A stretch of 64,000 bases of DNA from JAJNBA01 sp963842295 (GTDB lineage Bacteria > Actinomycetota > UBA4738 > HRBIN12). The notes below the pieces were generated by a model, which saw only the letters and a list, made by a program, of their open reading frames with translations, was not told the DNA's origin and made no database searches. Positions 33,750 through 43,624 of this stretch are shown in pieces; position 1 is the first letter of the stretch; the number at the start of each line of letters is the position of its first letter. The stretch lies in NCBI GenBank assembly GCA_963842295.1, contig CAWJFY010000006.1, positions 124,001-188,000 on the forward strand, written 5' to 3'. A program made the position numbers and the translations under genes.

Positions 33750-34835
33750 ATGACCGCTGCAGACCAACAGCGCGATGAGCTTGTGGAGCGACTGTTCGCG
33801 GCGAGTCTCGGGATGGCGGAGGTGTTGACGGTCTACCTCGGAGACACGCTCGGTCTCTATCGGGCCCTCGAGGGAGCCGACCCGATGACTGCCTCCGAGC
33901 TCGCGAAGGGGACGGGGATCTTCGAGCGATACGCGAGAGAATGGCTCGAGCAACAGGCTGCGGCCGGCATCCTCGCCGTCGACGACGTGTCGCCCGAGGC
34001 CGACGAACGCCGGTACTTGCTCCCGCCGGGACACGTCGAGGCGCTCCTCGATCCCGACAGCCCCTACTCGATCGCGCCTCTCTGCAAGTCCTTCGTCGCC
34101 GTGTCCGGTGCCATGCCCTACCTCGTTGCGGCGTTCCGCTCGGGAGGCGAGGTTCCCTGGAGCGCGTACGGCCGCGACATGGTCGAGGCGCAGGGGGATT
34201 TCAACCGACCGTGGCTGGTCGGGTCCCTCGGCACCGAGTACCTGCCTTCGATCCCGGATCTTGACGCACGGCTTTCGAGCGAACCTGGTGCGAAGGTCGC
34301 CGATGTGGCTTGCGGCGTCGGTTGGGCGGCCATCTCGCTGGCACGCGCCTATCCGAACATCACCGTCGACGGCTTCGACCTCGACGAGACGTCGATCGAG
34401 ATGGCATCGAGGAACGCACAGGAGGCCGGTGTCGCGGATCGCGTCCGGTTCGAGGCGAGGGACGGCGCCGCTCCAGGGATGGAGGGTCGGTACGACCTCG
34501 CGATCGTGGTGGAGTCGATCCACGATCTCTCGCAGCCCATCGCGGTGTTGCGCGCGATCAGGGAGATGCTCAAGCCCGGCGGAACGCTGATCGTGGCCGA
34601 CGAGCGAACCGAAGAGTCGTTCACCGCACCGGCGAGCGAGACCGAGCGGCTCTTCTACGCCTACAGCGTCCTCTGTTGCCTGCCGTCGGCGATGGACGAC
34701 CACACGTCGGCGGCGACAGGGACCGTCATGCGACAGACGACCTTCGAGAGGTACGCCAAGGACGCCGGCTTCGACGAGGTCTCGGTCATGCCGATCGAGC
34801 ACGACTTCCTGCGCTTCTATCGCCTCGACCGCTGA
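33750..34835 (+). CDS. Two-domain SAM-dependent methyltransferase
   Basis: A 361-residue protein with an N-terminal winged-helix/dimerisation domain (residues about 10-100: GDTLGLYRALEGADPMTASE, EWLEQQAAAGILAVD) and a C-terminal class I methyltransferase domain (motif I KVADVACGVGWAAISLARAY near residue 185, DGFDLDETSIEMA, MLKPGGTLIVADE). This arrangement resembles actinobacterial Rv2258c-like and O-methyltransferase-type proteins of unknown substrate. The ATG start at 33750 has AGGAGGGAACGGTC upstream. Confidence 0.88.
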   Translation: MTAADQQRDELVERLFAASLGMAEVLTVYLGDTLGLYRALEGADPMTASELAKGTGIFERYAREWLEQQAAAGILAVDDVSPEADERRYLLPPGHVEALLDPDSPYSIAPLCKSFVAVSGAMPYLVAAFRSGGEVPWSAYGRDMVEAQGDFNRPWLVGSLGTEYLPSIPDLDARLSSEPGAKVADVACGVGWAAISLARAYPNITVDGFDLDETSIEMASRNAQEAGVADRVRFEARDGAAPGMEGRYDLAIVVESIHDLSQPIAVLRAIREMLKPGGTLIVADERTEESFTAPASETERLFYAYSVLCCLPSAMDDHTSAATGTVMRQTTFERYAKDAGFDEVSVMPIEHDFLRFYRLDR

Positions 34836-34882
34836 GCCAGACTCTCACCGGAGCCTTCCCCAGGAGGGGTGACGCCCGCCGG

Positions 34883-34888
34883 TAGACT
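34883..34888 (+). promoter_or_regulatory. -10 element of purF
   Basis: TAGACT, the same hexamer as upstream of purA, lies eight nucleotides before the purF GTG. Confidence 0.5.
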
Positions 34889-34896
34889 GGCGTCAA

Positions 34897-36309
34897 GTGG
34901 GAGCGGAGAGTCCCAAAGACGAATGCGGCCTGTTCGGGGTGTGGGCCCCGGGTGAGGACGTCGCTCGTCTGACGTACTTCGGGCTCTTCGCCCAGCAGCA
35001 CCGCGGCCAGGAGTCGGCGGGGATCGCGGTCTCCGACGGCCAGAACATCTTGATCTACAAGGATCTCGGACTGGTCGCGCAGGTCTTCAACGAGGCGACG
35101 CTGGCGACGCTGCAAGGTGATCTCGCCGTCGGCCACACGCGCTACTCGACCACCGGCTCCACGACGTGGGACAACGCGCAGCCCGTGTTCAAGAACGACG
35201 GCGTTCGAGCGCTCGCGCTGGGGCACAACGGGAACCTGGTGAACACGAGCGAGCTGGTCTCACGTCTGGGTCGCTCCTCCGCCGCTACGACCGACTCCGA
35301 CCTCGTCGCGACGATGCTCGCATCCGAGATGGCCCATCACGACCTCGAGGGAGCCGCGATGCGTGTGCTCCCCGAGCTCGAGGGCGCGTTCTGCTTCGTG
35401 ATGGCCGACGAGCGCTCGGTCTTCGCTGCCCGGGACCCCCACGGACTCCGGCCGCTCGCGGTGGGGAAGCTCCCCAAGGGCTTCGTCGTCGCCTCGGAGA
35501 CGTGCGCACTCGACATCGTCGGCGCCACCTTCATCCGTGAGGTCGAGCCCGGCGAGCTGATCCGGATCGACGACCGGGGTCTGCATGCCTCCCGCTTCGC
35601 GCAAAGCCCGCGCGCCGCGCTGTGCATCTTCGAGTTCGTGTACCTGTCTCGGGCGGACTCACGGATGAAGGGCGTCTCGGTGCACGAGGCGCGGCGTGAG
35701 ATGGGCCGTACCCTCGCCGCCGAGCACCCCGCCGATGCCGACTTGGTGATCGCGGTGCCGAACACCGGCCATTCTGCCGCGCAGGGATTCTCGGAGGTCT
35801 CGGGGATCCCCTACGGCGACGGGTTGCACAAGAATCAGTACGTCGGCCGCACGTTCATCCAGCCTTCACAGTCGCTCCGCGAGCGGGGCGTGAAGCTGAA
35901 GCTGAACCCGCTGCCGGACTCGATCAGGGGCAAGCGCCTCATCGTGGTCGACGACTCGATCGTCCGGGGGACGACGACCAGGCAGATCGTGGCCATGCTC
36001 CGGGAAGCCGGCGCCGCGGAGATCCACATCCGGATCACATGCCCGCCGATCCGCTGGCCCTGCTTCTACGGGATCGATATGAGCACGCGCGCGGAGCTCG
36101 TCGCGGCCGATCTCGCGGTCGACGAGATCCGCGCCTACGTCGGCGCCGACTCCCTGGGCTACCTCTCGCTCGAGGGGCTGGTCCGGGCGACCGGGGAGCC
36201 GGCCGGGGACTTCTGTCGCGCGTGCTTCGACGGCGAATACCCGATCGCCGTCCCGGAGCACGCCGGCAAGTTCGTGCTGGAGGATCAGCTCCAGCTCCCG
36301 ACGGCGTGA
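34897..36309 (+). CDS. purF: Amidophosphoribosyltransferase
   Basis: PurF catalyses the first committed step of purine synthesis: PRPP plus glutamine to phosphoribosylamine. The 470-residue protein has a nine-residue propeptide (MGAESPKDE) before the catalytic Cys10 in ECGLFGVWAPG, an N-terminal glutaminase domain, and a phosphoribosyltransferase domain with LIVVDDSIVRGTTTRQIV near residue 350. Cysteines in AALCIFEF, RITCPPIRWPC and FCRACFDG match the iron-sulfur ligands of Bacillus-type PurF. The GTG start at 34897 is preceded by TAGACT and no ribosome binding site. It overlaps purM. Confidence 0.97.
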   Translation: MGAESPKDECGLFGVWAPGEDVARLTYFGLFAQQHRGQESAGIAVSDGQNILIYKDLGLVAQVFNEATLATLQGDLAVGHTRYSTTGSTTWDNAQPVFKNDGVRALALGHNGNLVNTSELVSRLGRSSAATTDSDLVATMLASEMAHHDLEGAAMRVLPELEGAFCFVMADERSVFAARDPHGLRPLAVGKLPKGFVVASETCALDIVGATFIREVEPGELIRIDDRGLHASRFAQSPRAALCIFEFVYLSRADSRMKGVSVHEARREMGRTLAAEHPADADLVIAVPNTGHSAAQGFSEVSGIPYGDGLHKNQYVGRTFIQPSQSLRERGVKLKLNPLPDSIRGKRLIVVDDSIVRGTTTRQIVAMLREAGAAEIHIRITCPPIRWPCFYGIDMSTRAELVAADLAVDEIRAYVGADSLGYLSLEGLVRATGEPAGDFCRACFDGEYPIAVPEHAGKFVLEDQLQLPTA

Positions 36310-37304
36310 GCGGCGTCTACCGCGACGCCGGCGTCGACACGGAGGCGGCGGCCGAAGCGGTCGCCCTGATCGCCGATCTCGCCGCGAGCGCGAGGCGCCC
36401 CGAGGTCGCCGATCGGGTGGGGGGCTTCGCCGGGCTCTACCGGATCGGCGAGGATCGGCTCCTCGCGGCGGCCACCGACGGCGTCGGGACGAAGCTCGAG
36501 ATCGCGCGACAGACCGGACGGCTCGACACGGTCGGGATCGACCTCGTGGCGATGTGTGCCGACGACGTGGCCTGTACCGGGGCAGAGCCTCTGTTCTTCC
36601 TCGATTACCTGGCCGTCGGCCGGGTGGAGCCCACGCGTGTCGCCTCGATCGTCGAAGGTGTCGCGGAGGGATGCCGCCGGGCGAGGTGCGCCCTCCTGGG
36701 AGGCGAGACCGCCGAGCATCCGGGGCTGATGGCGGAGGACGCCTTCGACCTCGCCGGCTTCTGCGTGGGTGCGGTGGACGAGGCATCCCTCCTCGGTCCC
36801 GAACGGGTCAGCGAGGGCGACGTCATCGTCGGGCTCGCTTCGAGCGGGCTACATGCGAACGGCTATTCGCTGGTGCGCTCCGCGGTCCTGCCCGCCTTCG
36901 ACCTCGACGCCGTACCGCCCGGCCTCGACCGACCGCTCGCCGACGAGCTCCTCGAACCGTGCGCGATCTATGCGCCGGAGGTGGTCTCGCTCGCGCGCGA
37001 CGGCCTGATCCACGCGGCTGCCCACGTCACCGGCGGTGGCTGGTTCGAGAACCTCCCCAGGGTGTTGCCTGATGGACTCGGGGCGACGATCCACCGTGGC
37101 TCCTGGGCGGAGCATCCGATCTTCGGGCTCGTCCGCGAAGCGGCCGCTGCTTCGGACGACGACATGTTCGCCACCTTCAACATGGGGATCGGCATGCTGC
37201 TCCTCGTCGCGCCCGGGTCGGTTGAGGATGTGCTCGGTCGCGATGCGCATGAGGCCTTCCGCCTCGGCGAGGTCTCGTCCCGTCCCGGCGTGCATCTCAT
37301 GTGA
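36306..37304 (+). CDS. purM: AIR synthetase
   Basis: PurM cyclises FGAM to aminoimidazole ribonucleotide. The 332-residue protein has FAGLYRIGEDRLLAAATDGV with GTKLEIA, MCADDVACTGAEPLFFLDY near residue 82, LGGETAEHPGLM near residue 135, and GLHANGYSLVR. It overlaps the purF stop (GTGA), so purF-purM form a second purine transcription unit fed into by PurL products. The earlier in-frame opening inside purF is not used. No purN or purH follows. Confidence 0.97.
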   Translation: MSGVYRDAGVDTEAAAEAVALIADLAASARRPEVADRVGGFAGLYRIGEDRLLAAATDGVGTKLEIARQTGRLDTVGIDLVAMCADDVACTGAEPLFFLDYLAVGRVEPTRVASIVEGVAEGCRRARCALLGGETAEHPGLMAEDAFDLAGFCVGAVDEASLLGPERVSEGDVIVGLASSGLHANGYSLVRSAVLPAFDLDAVPPGLDRPLADELLEPCAIYAPEVVSLARDGLIHAAAHVTGGGWFENLPRVLPDGLGATIHRGSWAEHPIFGLVREAAAASDDDMFATFNMGIGMLLLVAPGSVEDVLGRDAHEAFRLGEVSSRPGVHLM

Positions 37305-37463
37305 GGATGTCCTCATTCCTCGTCCGTTCTGCCTCATGATGACTAGGCATCGGTCCCCCGTGCTGGAAGCATCGGTCGAACGGCGGACGCCAGGTGGCCC
37401 AGTGGGAAACGACCCGTTGGATGTATGGAGCGCCGGGCTCCCGAGGCCGTAGGGATAGGTGAG

Positions 37464-37847
37464 ATGGACACGAATGGTCATGGGAGCGTCCTCGTCGTCG
37501 ACGACGAGCCACAGGTCGCGTGGGTCCTCCGGTTCACCCTGGAGCACGAGGGCTACCGGACCTTCACGGCCAGCAACGGCGTGGAGGCGCTCGAGGAGCT
37601 CGACAAGCACCACCCGATGTTGATGGTGCTCGACCTCATGATGCCGGAGATGGACGGCTGGGCGGTCCTCAAGGAGTTGACCAAGCTGCCCGTCGCGGAG
37701 CGGCCTCGCATCGTGATCGTGAGCGCGCTCACCGGCCCCGAGGACAAAGAGAAGGCCACGGCTCTCGGGGCCGACGCGTTCGTCCCGAAGCCGTTCGACG
37801 TCGAGGTGCTGATCGACGTTCTGGGCGGTCTCGCCAGGGCCTCCTAG
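37464..37847 (+). CDS. Single-domain response regulator (CheY-like)
   Basis: A 127-residue receiver domain without an output domain. VLVVDDEPQVAWVLRFTLEH gives the acidic pocket, VLDLMMPEMDGWAVLKEL the phospho-acceptor aspartate near residue 58, and VSALTGPEDK and FVPKPFDVEVL the switch threonine/serine and lysine. No kinase is adjacent. It must act by protein interaction. The ATG at 37464 has AGGTGAG upstream; the 160-nt gap before it contains two GCATCGGTC repeats 23 nt apart and no gene. It is convergent with the next gene, one nucleotide away. Confidence 0.92.
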   Translation: MDTNGHGSVLVVDDEPQVAWVLRFTLEHEGYRTFTASNGVEALEELDKHHPMLMVLDLMMPEMDGWAVLKELTKLPVAERPRIVIVSALTGPEDKEKATALGADAFVPKPFDVEVLIDVLGGLARAS

Positions 37848-37848
37848 C

Positions 37849-38055
37849 TCACTCCACGACCTTGCCGTAGCGGACCCCGCGCGCCGGCACGCGCACCTCC
37901 GTCCCGTCCTTCTTCCGGACGAAGTAGGTCTCGGCGTCCTCGTCCCAGCGTTCGAGCATCCCGACCGCTTCCCCGACGTACCCGTTGGGGAGCTCGAACT
38001 GGAACGACACGCGCTTGCCCAGGTCGTCGGGCGTGACGAGGTTCCGGCCGGCCAT
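37849..38055 (-). CDS. Small SH3-like domain protein
   Basis: A 68-residue protein read almost entirely as beta strands: LGKRVSFQFELPNGYVGEAV, then GMLERWDEDAETYFVRKKDG, then TEVRVPARGVRYGKVV. This resembles the SH3-like barrel at the front of some actinobacterial GNAT proteins of the Rv0428c type, but no acetyltransferase part is present. A TAGGGT element sits eight nucleotides before the ATG, and no ribosome binding site is seen. Function unknown. It follows the BtuF-like gene, 11 nt away on the same strand. Confidence 0.75.
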   Translation of the reverse strand: MAGRNLVTPDDLGKRVSFQFELPNGYVGEAVGMLERWDEDAETYFVRKKDGTEVRVPARGVRYGKVVE

Positions 38056-38063
38056 CGCGCGTG

Positions 38064-38069
38064 ACCCTA
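38064..38069 (-). promoter_or_regulatory. -10 element of the SH3-like gene
   Basis: TAGGGT overlaps the end of the BtuF-like gene (stop at 38067-38069) and lies eight nucleotides before the ATG. Confidence 0.4.
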
Positions 38070-38981
38070 TCCGACCCGGGAGATGCGGCCCGGTGGGGGC
38101 TCGGGGAAGGCGTCCGGGTGCAGCGCCCAGGCGAGGATCTCCAGCCCGTCCAGGATCCGAGGGCCGGGTCTGGAGAAGTACGACGTCGCATCCACGGCGA
38201 AGACGTTGCCGTTGCGCACCGCGGGGGTTTCCTGCAGCTCGGCGTGCCGGAACACGCCTGTCGCCTCTTCCTCGGCCTCCTCGAGGTAGTAGCCGCATGG
38301 CATGAAGACGATCGCCTCGGGATTCGTGTCCCGGATCTCGCGGTGGGTGACGACGCGGGAGGGACCGCCCTTCTCCGAGAGCAGGTTGACGCCGGCCGCA
38401 GCCTCCACCATCTCCGGCACCCAGTGACCCGCCGCGAAGGGCGGATCGGACCATTCGAGGCAGAACACGTTCAGCATCGGGAGACGGGCGGCGACCTCCT
38501 TCACCTTGGCCACGCGCTCCCGGAGCGATGCGGTCAGCTTCGCAGCCTCGTCGGCTCGCTCCAGGAGCTTCCCGACCGCGTCGATCTCCGCGATGACCTC
38601 CTCGAGCGTGTTCGGATCCAGCGAAAGGACCTTCGCATCGGGCACGCCGATCTTCTCCAGCGCCTCCTGGACCTGCCCCGACGGCACGGCGCAGACGCGG
38701 CAGAGATCCTGGGTGAGCACGACGTCCGGCTGCTCGCGGCGAAGGAGATCGGTGTCGAGGACGTAAAGGGGCTCCTTCGCGTCCAGTTTGCTCCGAACCG
38801 CTTGGTCGATCTCACGCGCGGCGAGCGGCCGGCCCTGCGGGAGCGCGCTCCGGGAGACGACCGGCTTCGTGACGGCCTCGGGTGGGAAATCGCACTCGTC
38901 GGTGACACCGACGAGCGAGTCACCGAGACCGAGCGCGAACACGATCTCGGTCGCCGATGGGAGCAGGGACACGACCTTCAT
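38067..38981 (-). CDS. BtuF-like periplasmic-binding-fold protein lacking a signal peptide
   Basis: A 304-residue protein of the helical-backbone (type III) substrate-binding fold used for cobalamin and siderophores. It begins KVVSLLPSATEIVFALGLGD and has VGVTDECDFPPEA, QPDVVLTQDLCRVCAVPSG, WSDPPFAAGHWVPEMVEAAA and the end RPGPRILDGLEILAWALHPD. Most of the fold is present, but the sequence starts directly with the first beta strand, so there is no signal peptide or lipobox and the protein should stay in the cytosol. No permease or ATPase is adjacent. A cobalamin-related role is inferred. Confidence 0.85.
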   Translation of the reverse strand: MKVVSLLPSATEIVFALGLGDSLVGVTDECDFPPEAVTKPVVSRSALPQGRPLAAREIDQAVRSKLDAKEPLYVLDTDLLRREQPDVVLTQDLCRVCAVPSGQVQEALEKIGVPDAKVLSLDPNTLEEVIAEIDAVGKLLERADEAAKLTASLRERVAKVKEVAARLPMLNVFCLEWSDPPFAAGHWVPEMVEAAAGVNLLSEKGGPSRVVTHREIRDTNPEAIVFMPCGYYLEEAEEEATGVFRHAELQETPAVRNGNVFAVDATSYFSRPGPRILDGLEILAWALHPDAFPEPPPGRISRVG

Positions 38982-38989
38982 GGCGGGCA

Positions 38990-38995
38990 ACGTTA
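38990..38995 (-). promoter_or_regulatory. -10 element of the BtuF-like gene
   Basis: TAACGT lies eight nucleotides before the ATG and includes the TAA stop of the E2 gene upstream, so the gene can be expressed separately from the dehydrogenase genes. Confidence 0.35.
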
Positions 38996-40132
38996 TCGCG
39001 GCAGCGCACGAAGAGCGTCGGCGTCCTCGAGCAGGTCGACGAGGTCGGTGAGCGCGCGGCCGGCGGCGGCGCCGTCGAGCACGCGATGGTCGAACGTGAG
39101 GCTGATCGTGCACGCGGGCCGGGCCTCGACGGCGCCCCCGGTGACGAGCGCGCGCGGTGCGATGACCCCCAGGGCGATCGTGACGGCGTTGGGCGGGTTG
39201 AGGAGGGGGGTGCCGGCCTCGCTGCCGTAGCTCCCGGTGTTGCTCACGGAGATCGTGGCTCCTGTCGCTTCCTCGGGCGAGAGGGAACCAGCGCGGGCAG
39301 CCTCCGCCAGGCGGCGGATCTCCGCGCCCACGTCGGCGACGCCTCGCGAACCCGCATCGCGGATCACCGGCACGAGGAGACCTCGGTCGGTGTCCACGGC
39401 GATGCCCACGTGCACGGTGGCCTCGATCACGATGACGTCGTCCGCCCACGACGCATTGAGGATCGGATGTGCCGCGATCGTGCGGCACAGAGCCGCGACG
39501 AACAGGGGCAGAGGAGAGGCAGCGAGCTCCATGCGCACCTCCTCCAGCGCGGTGGCGTCGACGGATCGGAACGTGGTCACCTGCGGGATCGCGGCCGCCT
39601 GCTCCATCCTGCGGGCGATCGTCCGCCGGATCGGCGACACCGGGACCCGCTCAACGCCGGCTGCGTCGGTGGCGGAGGCGCCTTCACCACGGGCTTCGCC
39701 GGCACCGGTCGCCCCCCGTAGGTCATCGGTGGTCACCCGGCCGTCGGGTCCGGTCCCGGAGAGGGTCGCCAGGTCGACGCCGAGGTCTTTCGCCAGCCTC
39801 CGGACCGCCGGCGTGGCGGCCACCGGCTCGGATGCAAGGTCGGCCGAGCGTGTCGCCGCGACCGCACCATCGGCGGCGCCGGCGACGCCGCCAAGGATGT
39901 GGAACGTGACCAAGGGAGCCCCGACCGCGATGGCGTCGCCGGCGCTCGCGTGCAGCTTCGCGATCGTGCCGGCGAAGGGTGAGGGGATCTCCACGGTCGC
40001 CTTCGCCGTCTCGACCTCCACGAGCGGCTGGTTCAGCTCGACCTCGTCGGCCTCGGCGACGAGCCACGAGACGATCTCGCCCTCCTCGAGGCCCTCGCCC
40101 AGGTCGGGCATCGCGAAGACCCGCTCCGTCAT
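38993..40132 (-). CDS. 2-oxoacid dehydrogenase E2 component (dihydrolipoamide acyltransferase)
   Basis: The lipoate-bearing core of a branched-chain or pyruvate-type dehydrogenase complex. The 379-residue protein has one lipoyl domain (MPDLGEGLEEGEIVSWLVAE; lipoyl lysine in VEVETAKATVEIP near residue 44), a subunit-binding domain (ATPAVRRLAKDLGVDLATLS, residues about 115-150), and a catalytic domain with ISVSNTGSYG and the catalytic histidine in LTFDHRVLDGAAAG. It is third in the E1-alpha, E1-beta, E2 order, with its ATG overlapping the E1-beta stop. E3 is not encoded here. Confidence 0.95.
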   Translation of the reverse strand: MTERVFAMPDLGEGLEEGEIVSWLVAEADEVELNQPLVEVETAKATVEIPSPFAGTIAKLHASAGDAIAVGAPLVTFHILGGVAGAADGAVAATRSADLASEPVAATPAVRRLAKDLGVDLATLSGTGPDGRVTTDDLRGATGAGEARGEGASATDAAGVERVPVSPIRRTIARRMEQAAAIPQVTTFRSVDATALEEVRMELAASPLPLFVAALCRTIAAHPILNASWADDVIVIEATVHVGIAVDTDRGLLVPVIRDAGSRGVADVGAEIRRLAEAARAGSLSPEEATGATISVSNTGSYGSEAGTPLLNPPNAVTIALGVIAPRALVTGGAVEARPACTISLTFDHRVLDGAAAGRALTDLVDLLEDADALRALPR

Positions 40133-41098
40133 CAGTACGAGGTCACCCGTCGGATCGCGGCCGTGATCCGCTCCTCGCTGGGGAGGTAGCGGTGCTCGAG
40201 CGCCGCCGGCGGATACGGCACGTCCCAGCCGGTCACCCGCGCGACCGGGGCCTGGAGGAAGTCGAACGCCTCCTCCATGATCCTGGCGGCGACCTCGCCG
40301 CCCATCCCGAGCGTTTTCGGAGCCTCGTGCACCACGACGGCGCGTCCGGTCTCTCGGGCGCAGCGGCCGATCAGGCCGACATCCAGCGGGGCCAGCCAAC
40401 GAAGGTCGACCACGCGAGCGGAGATCCCTTCGGTCTCCAGCGCGTCCGCCGCCTCGAGGCATCGCGCCACCATCGCTCCGTAGGCGAACACCGCGCAGGC
40501 GTCCCCGTCGCGCACGACGCGACCCTCGCCGATCCCGGGACCGCCGGTCTCGAGCTCTCCTTCCTCCTTCGCCCAGTACCTCGCCTTCGGCTCCAGGAAC
40601 ACCACCGGGTCCGGATCCGCGATCGAGAGGCGGAGCAGTCGGTATCCGTCGAGCGCGGTCGAGGGGGCCACGACCTTCAATCCCGCCGTGTGCGCGTAGT
40701 AGGTCTCGGGGCTCTCGCCGTGGTGTTCCTTGCCGCGGATCCCGCCGAACGAGGGGATCCGGATCACGATCGGCAGGTCCACGCGCCCGCGCGTCCGCGT
40801 CCGGTATTTCGCGACGTGCGACACGATCTGCTCGAAGGCTGGATAGGAGAACCCGTCGAACTGCATCTCGACGACGCTCTTCCATCCGGTGAGCGCGAGG
40901 CCGATCGCGGCGCCGACGATGCCGGCCTCCGCGATCGGCGTGTCGAAGACCCGGTCCTCACCGAACTTCGCCTGCAACCCGTCCGTGACGCGGAAGACGC
41001 CGCCGAGCCTCCCCACGTCCTCGCCGTACACCAGCAGCCGCGGGTCCTCCTCCATCGCATCGATCAGCGCTCGATTGAGCGCCGCGGACAGGGTCCAC

Positions 41099-41106
<8 letters not shown>
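40132..41106 (-). CDS. 2-oxoacid dehydrogenase E1 beta subunit
   Basis: The 324-residue beta chain of the decarboxylating enzyme. It has YGEDVGRLGGVFRVTDGLQA near residue 28, FDTPIAEAGIVGAAIGLALT near residue 55, VVEMQFDGFSYPAFEQIVSH, and the C-terminal domain with ARVVDLRWLAPLD and VVVHEAPKTLGMGGE. It pairs with E1 alpha to bind thiamine diphosphate. Sequence features favour a branched-chain 2-oxoacid enzyme, which fits supply of precursors for branched fatty acids, but pyruvate cannot be excluded. The GTG start overlaps the E1-alpha end by eight nucleotides. Confidence 0.95.
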
Positions 41107-42193
<1,087 letters not shown>

Positions 42194-42226
42194 AGGAGCC
42201 AAGAGGATGGGGAAGCACCCTCGCGC

Positions 42227-42232
42227 TAGACT
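42227..42232 (+). promoter_or_regulatory. -10 element of the gene at 42240
   Basis: TAGACT, shared with purA and purF, lies seven nucleotides before the GTG. Confidence 0.45.
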
Positions 42233-42239
42233 TCGCAAC

Positions 42240-43043
42240 GTGGTTCCCAGCGCCTACCTCCGGGTCTTCCAACCCCTCGACGCGTTCGAGCGGGAGGAGC
42301 AGCTTCGCCTGGAGCGGTATCTCCTGACGAAGATGTGGGTGCCGGGTCGACGGCTCCGGTACCACGAACGTTCGAAGGATGGGTTGGGGATCATCGCTCC
42401 CGCCGACGGCGAGCATGCCGAGGTTCGCGTCGTCGACGGGCGGACCTATCTGAGCCCGTGGCGGATGCGGATGCGGGTGCTCGCGGCCGCTCTGGCGTTC
42501 CGTGAGGCACGACCGGTCGAGCTCCCGGACAGATTCCTGTCGAAGAAGGACGGCAAGCGTGTCGCCCGCGAGCTCAACCGTCTTCGCAGGCGCGACCCGC
42601 TCGCGGTGGCCTTCTGCCATCAGAGCCCCTGGCACGTGCCCATCAGGTGGTTCGCGCTCTTCGCGGACGGAGAGCGGTGGCTCGGAGAGGACGAGCACGG
42701 ACGCCTCCGCCTCCGGTACCGCACAACGACGCGCCGTGCGCTCCGTCGCGCCGGCCAGGCGATCCCCGTCCTTCGCCGATCCGACCTCGGCCCGATCAGC
42801 GACCTGTTGATGGACCTGCACGAGTGGATCGCCCTGTTCGATCCGAGATCCCTCGTGGAGCTCGACTACGGGAGCCTCTGCGACTTCCTCACCTGGGACG
42901 AGCTCGACGACGATCGCAGCGTTCGAGAGCTCGGCCTCGCCCTCGAGGCGTTGGAGCGGCACGAGTTTCCCCGCTCGGCCGAGATCTACCAGGGAGTCCT
43001 CTCCCACTGGGCCGAGATCCGCGGGCACGAGCTCCTGAACTGA
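42240..43043 (+). CDS. Conserved-looking protein of unknown function
   Basis: Not recognised. The 267-residue protein is rich in charged and aromatic residues, with no signal peptide or membrane segment. Notable stretches are YLTKMWVPGRRLRYHER-like N-terminal basic segments, FLSKKDGKRVARELNRLRRR, VAFCHQSPWHVPIRWFALF and LVELDYGSLCDFLTWDELDD. The RRR-rich middle could contact nucleic acid, but no known DNA-binding fold is evident. It is divergent from the E1-alpha gene with 46 nt between. The GTG start is chosen for the TAGACT -10 element and the sense of the first residues. Confidence 0.7.
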   Translation: MVPSAYLRVFQPLDAFEREEQLRLERYLLTKMWVPGRRLRYHERSKDGLGIIAPADGEHAEVRVVDGRTYLSPWRMRMRVLAAALAFREARPVELPDRFLSKKDGKRVARELNRLRRRDPLAVAFCHQSPWHVPIRWFALFADGERWLGEDEHGRLRLRYRTTTRRALRRAGQAIPVLRRSDLGPISDLLMDLHEWIALFDPRSLVELDYGSLCDFLTWDELDDDRSVRELGLALEALERHEFPRSAEIYQGVLSHWAEIRGHELLN

Positions 43044-43090
43044 GCACAACGCCAGCAACGCTGATCGCCCACCGGGGGTTCATCTGCGGG

Positions 43091-43624
43091 ATGGACGAAC
43101 CGCTTCGACTCGTGACTGAATCCTTCCAGGGGGATACGCGAGCCGTGGCCGAGTCGGTGAGCTTCGATGTCTTCTTCCAAGATGAATCGCGATCCCTCTT
43201 CCGCCGTCTCTGCACCGTGACGGGGAACTCGTCGGAGGCCGAGGAGATCATGCAGGACGCGTTCCTGGCTGTCTGGGAGCGCTGGGATCGGGTCGGCTCG
43301 ATGGAGGATCCGACGGGATACCTCTATCGGACGGCGATGAACGTGTTGCGCAAGCGGCACCGGCGGGCCGTCCTGTTCGCCCGGAAGGTCTTCACGGTGA
43401 CGCCTGCTCCGGAGCCCTTCTCCGAGATCGACGAGCAGCAGGATCTCGTGGCAGCACTGGCCGATCTCACCCCCCGGCAGCGAGCGGCGCTCGTGCTCCT
43501 CGACGTTCTCGACTACTCGAGCGAGGAGGCTGGTCGGGCCCTCGGGGTCAAGCCGGGGACCGTTCGCGGGCTCGCGTCCCGAGCTCGAGAAACTCTCCGG
43601 GCGCAGACGGATGACCGAGCATGA
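43091..43624 (+). CDS. ECF-type RNA polymerase sigma factor (SigE/SigM-like)
   Basis: A 177-residue sigma factor. Region 2 is LFRRLCTVTGNSSEAEEIMQ and VWERWDRVGSMEDPTGYLYR with TAMNVLRKRHRR; region 4 is LTPRQRAALVLLDVLDYSSE and EAGRALGVKPGTVRGLASRA. It has no clear ribosome binding site. Its stop overlaps the start of a gene for a membrane protein, the usual place of an anti-sigma factor, but that gene is broken. The block downstream contains two frameshifted haloperoxidase genes, which may once have been its targets. Confidence 0.9.
   Translation: MDEPLRLVTESFQGDTRAVAESVSFDVFFQDESRSLFRRLCTVTGNSSEAEEIMQDAFLAVWERWDRVGSMEDPTGYLYRTAMNVLRKRHRRAVLFARKVFTVTPAPEPFSEIDEQQDLVAALADLTPRQRAALVLLDVLDYSSEEAGRALGVKPGTVRGLASRARETLRAQTDDRA

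Noticed and set aside
38993..40885. A long reading frame merging the E2 gene with an upstream arginine-rich extension
   Set aside because: The upstream 250 residues are an out-of-frame reading of E1-beta; the E2 family starts at the ATG at 40132.
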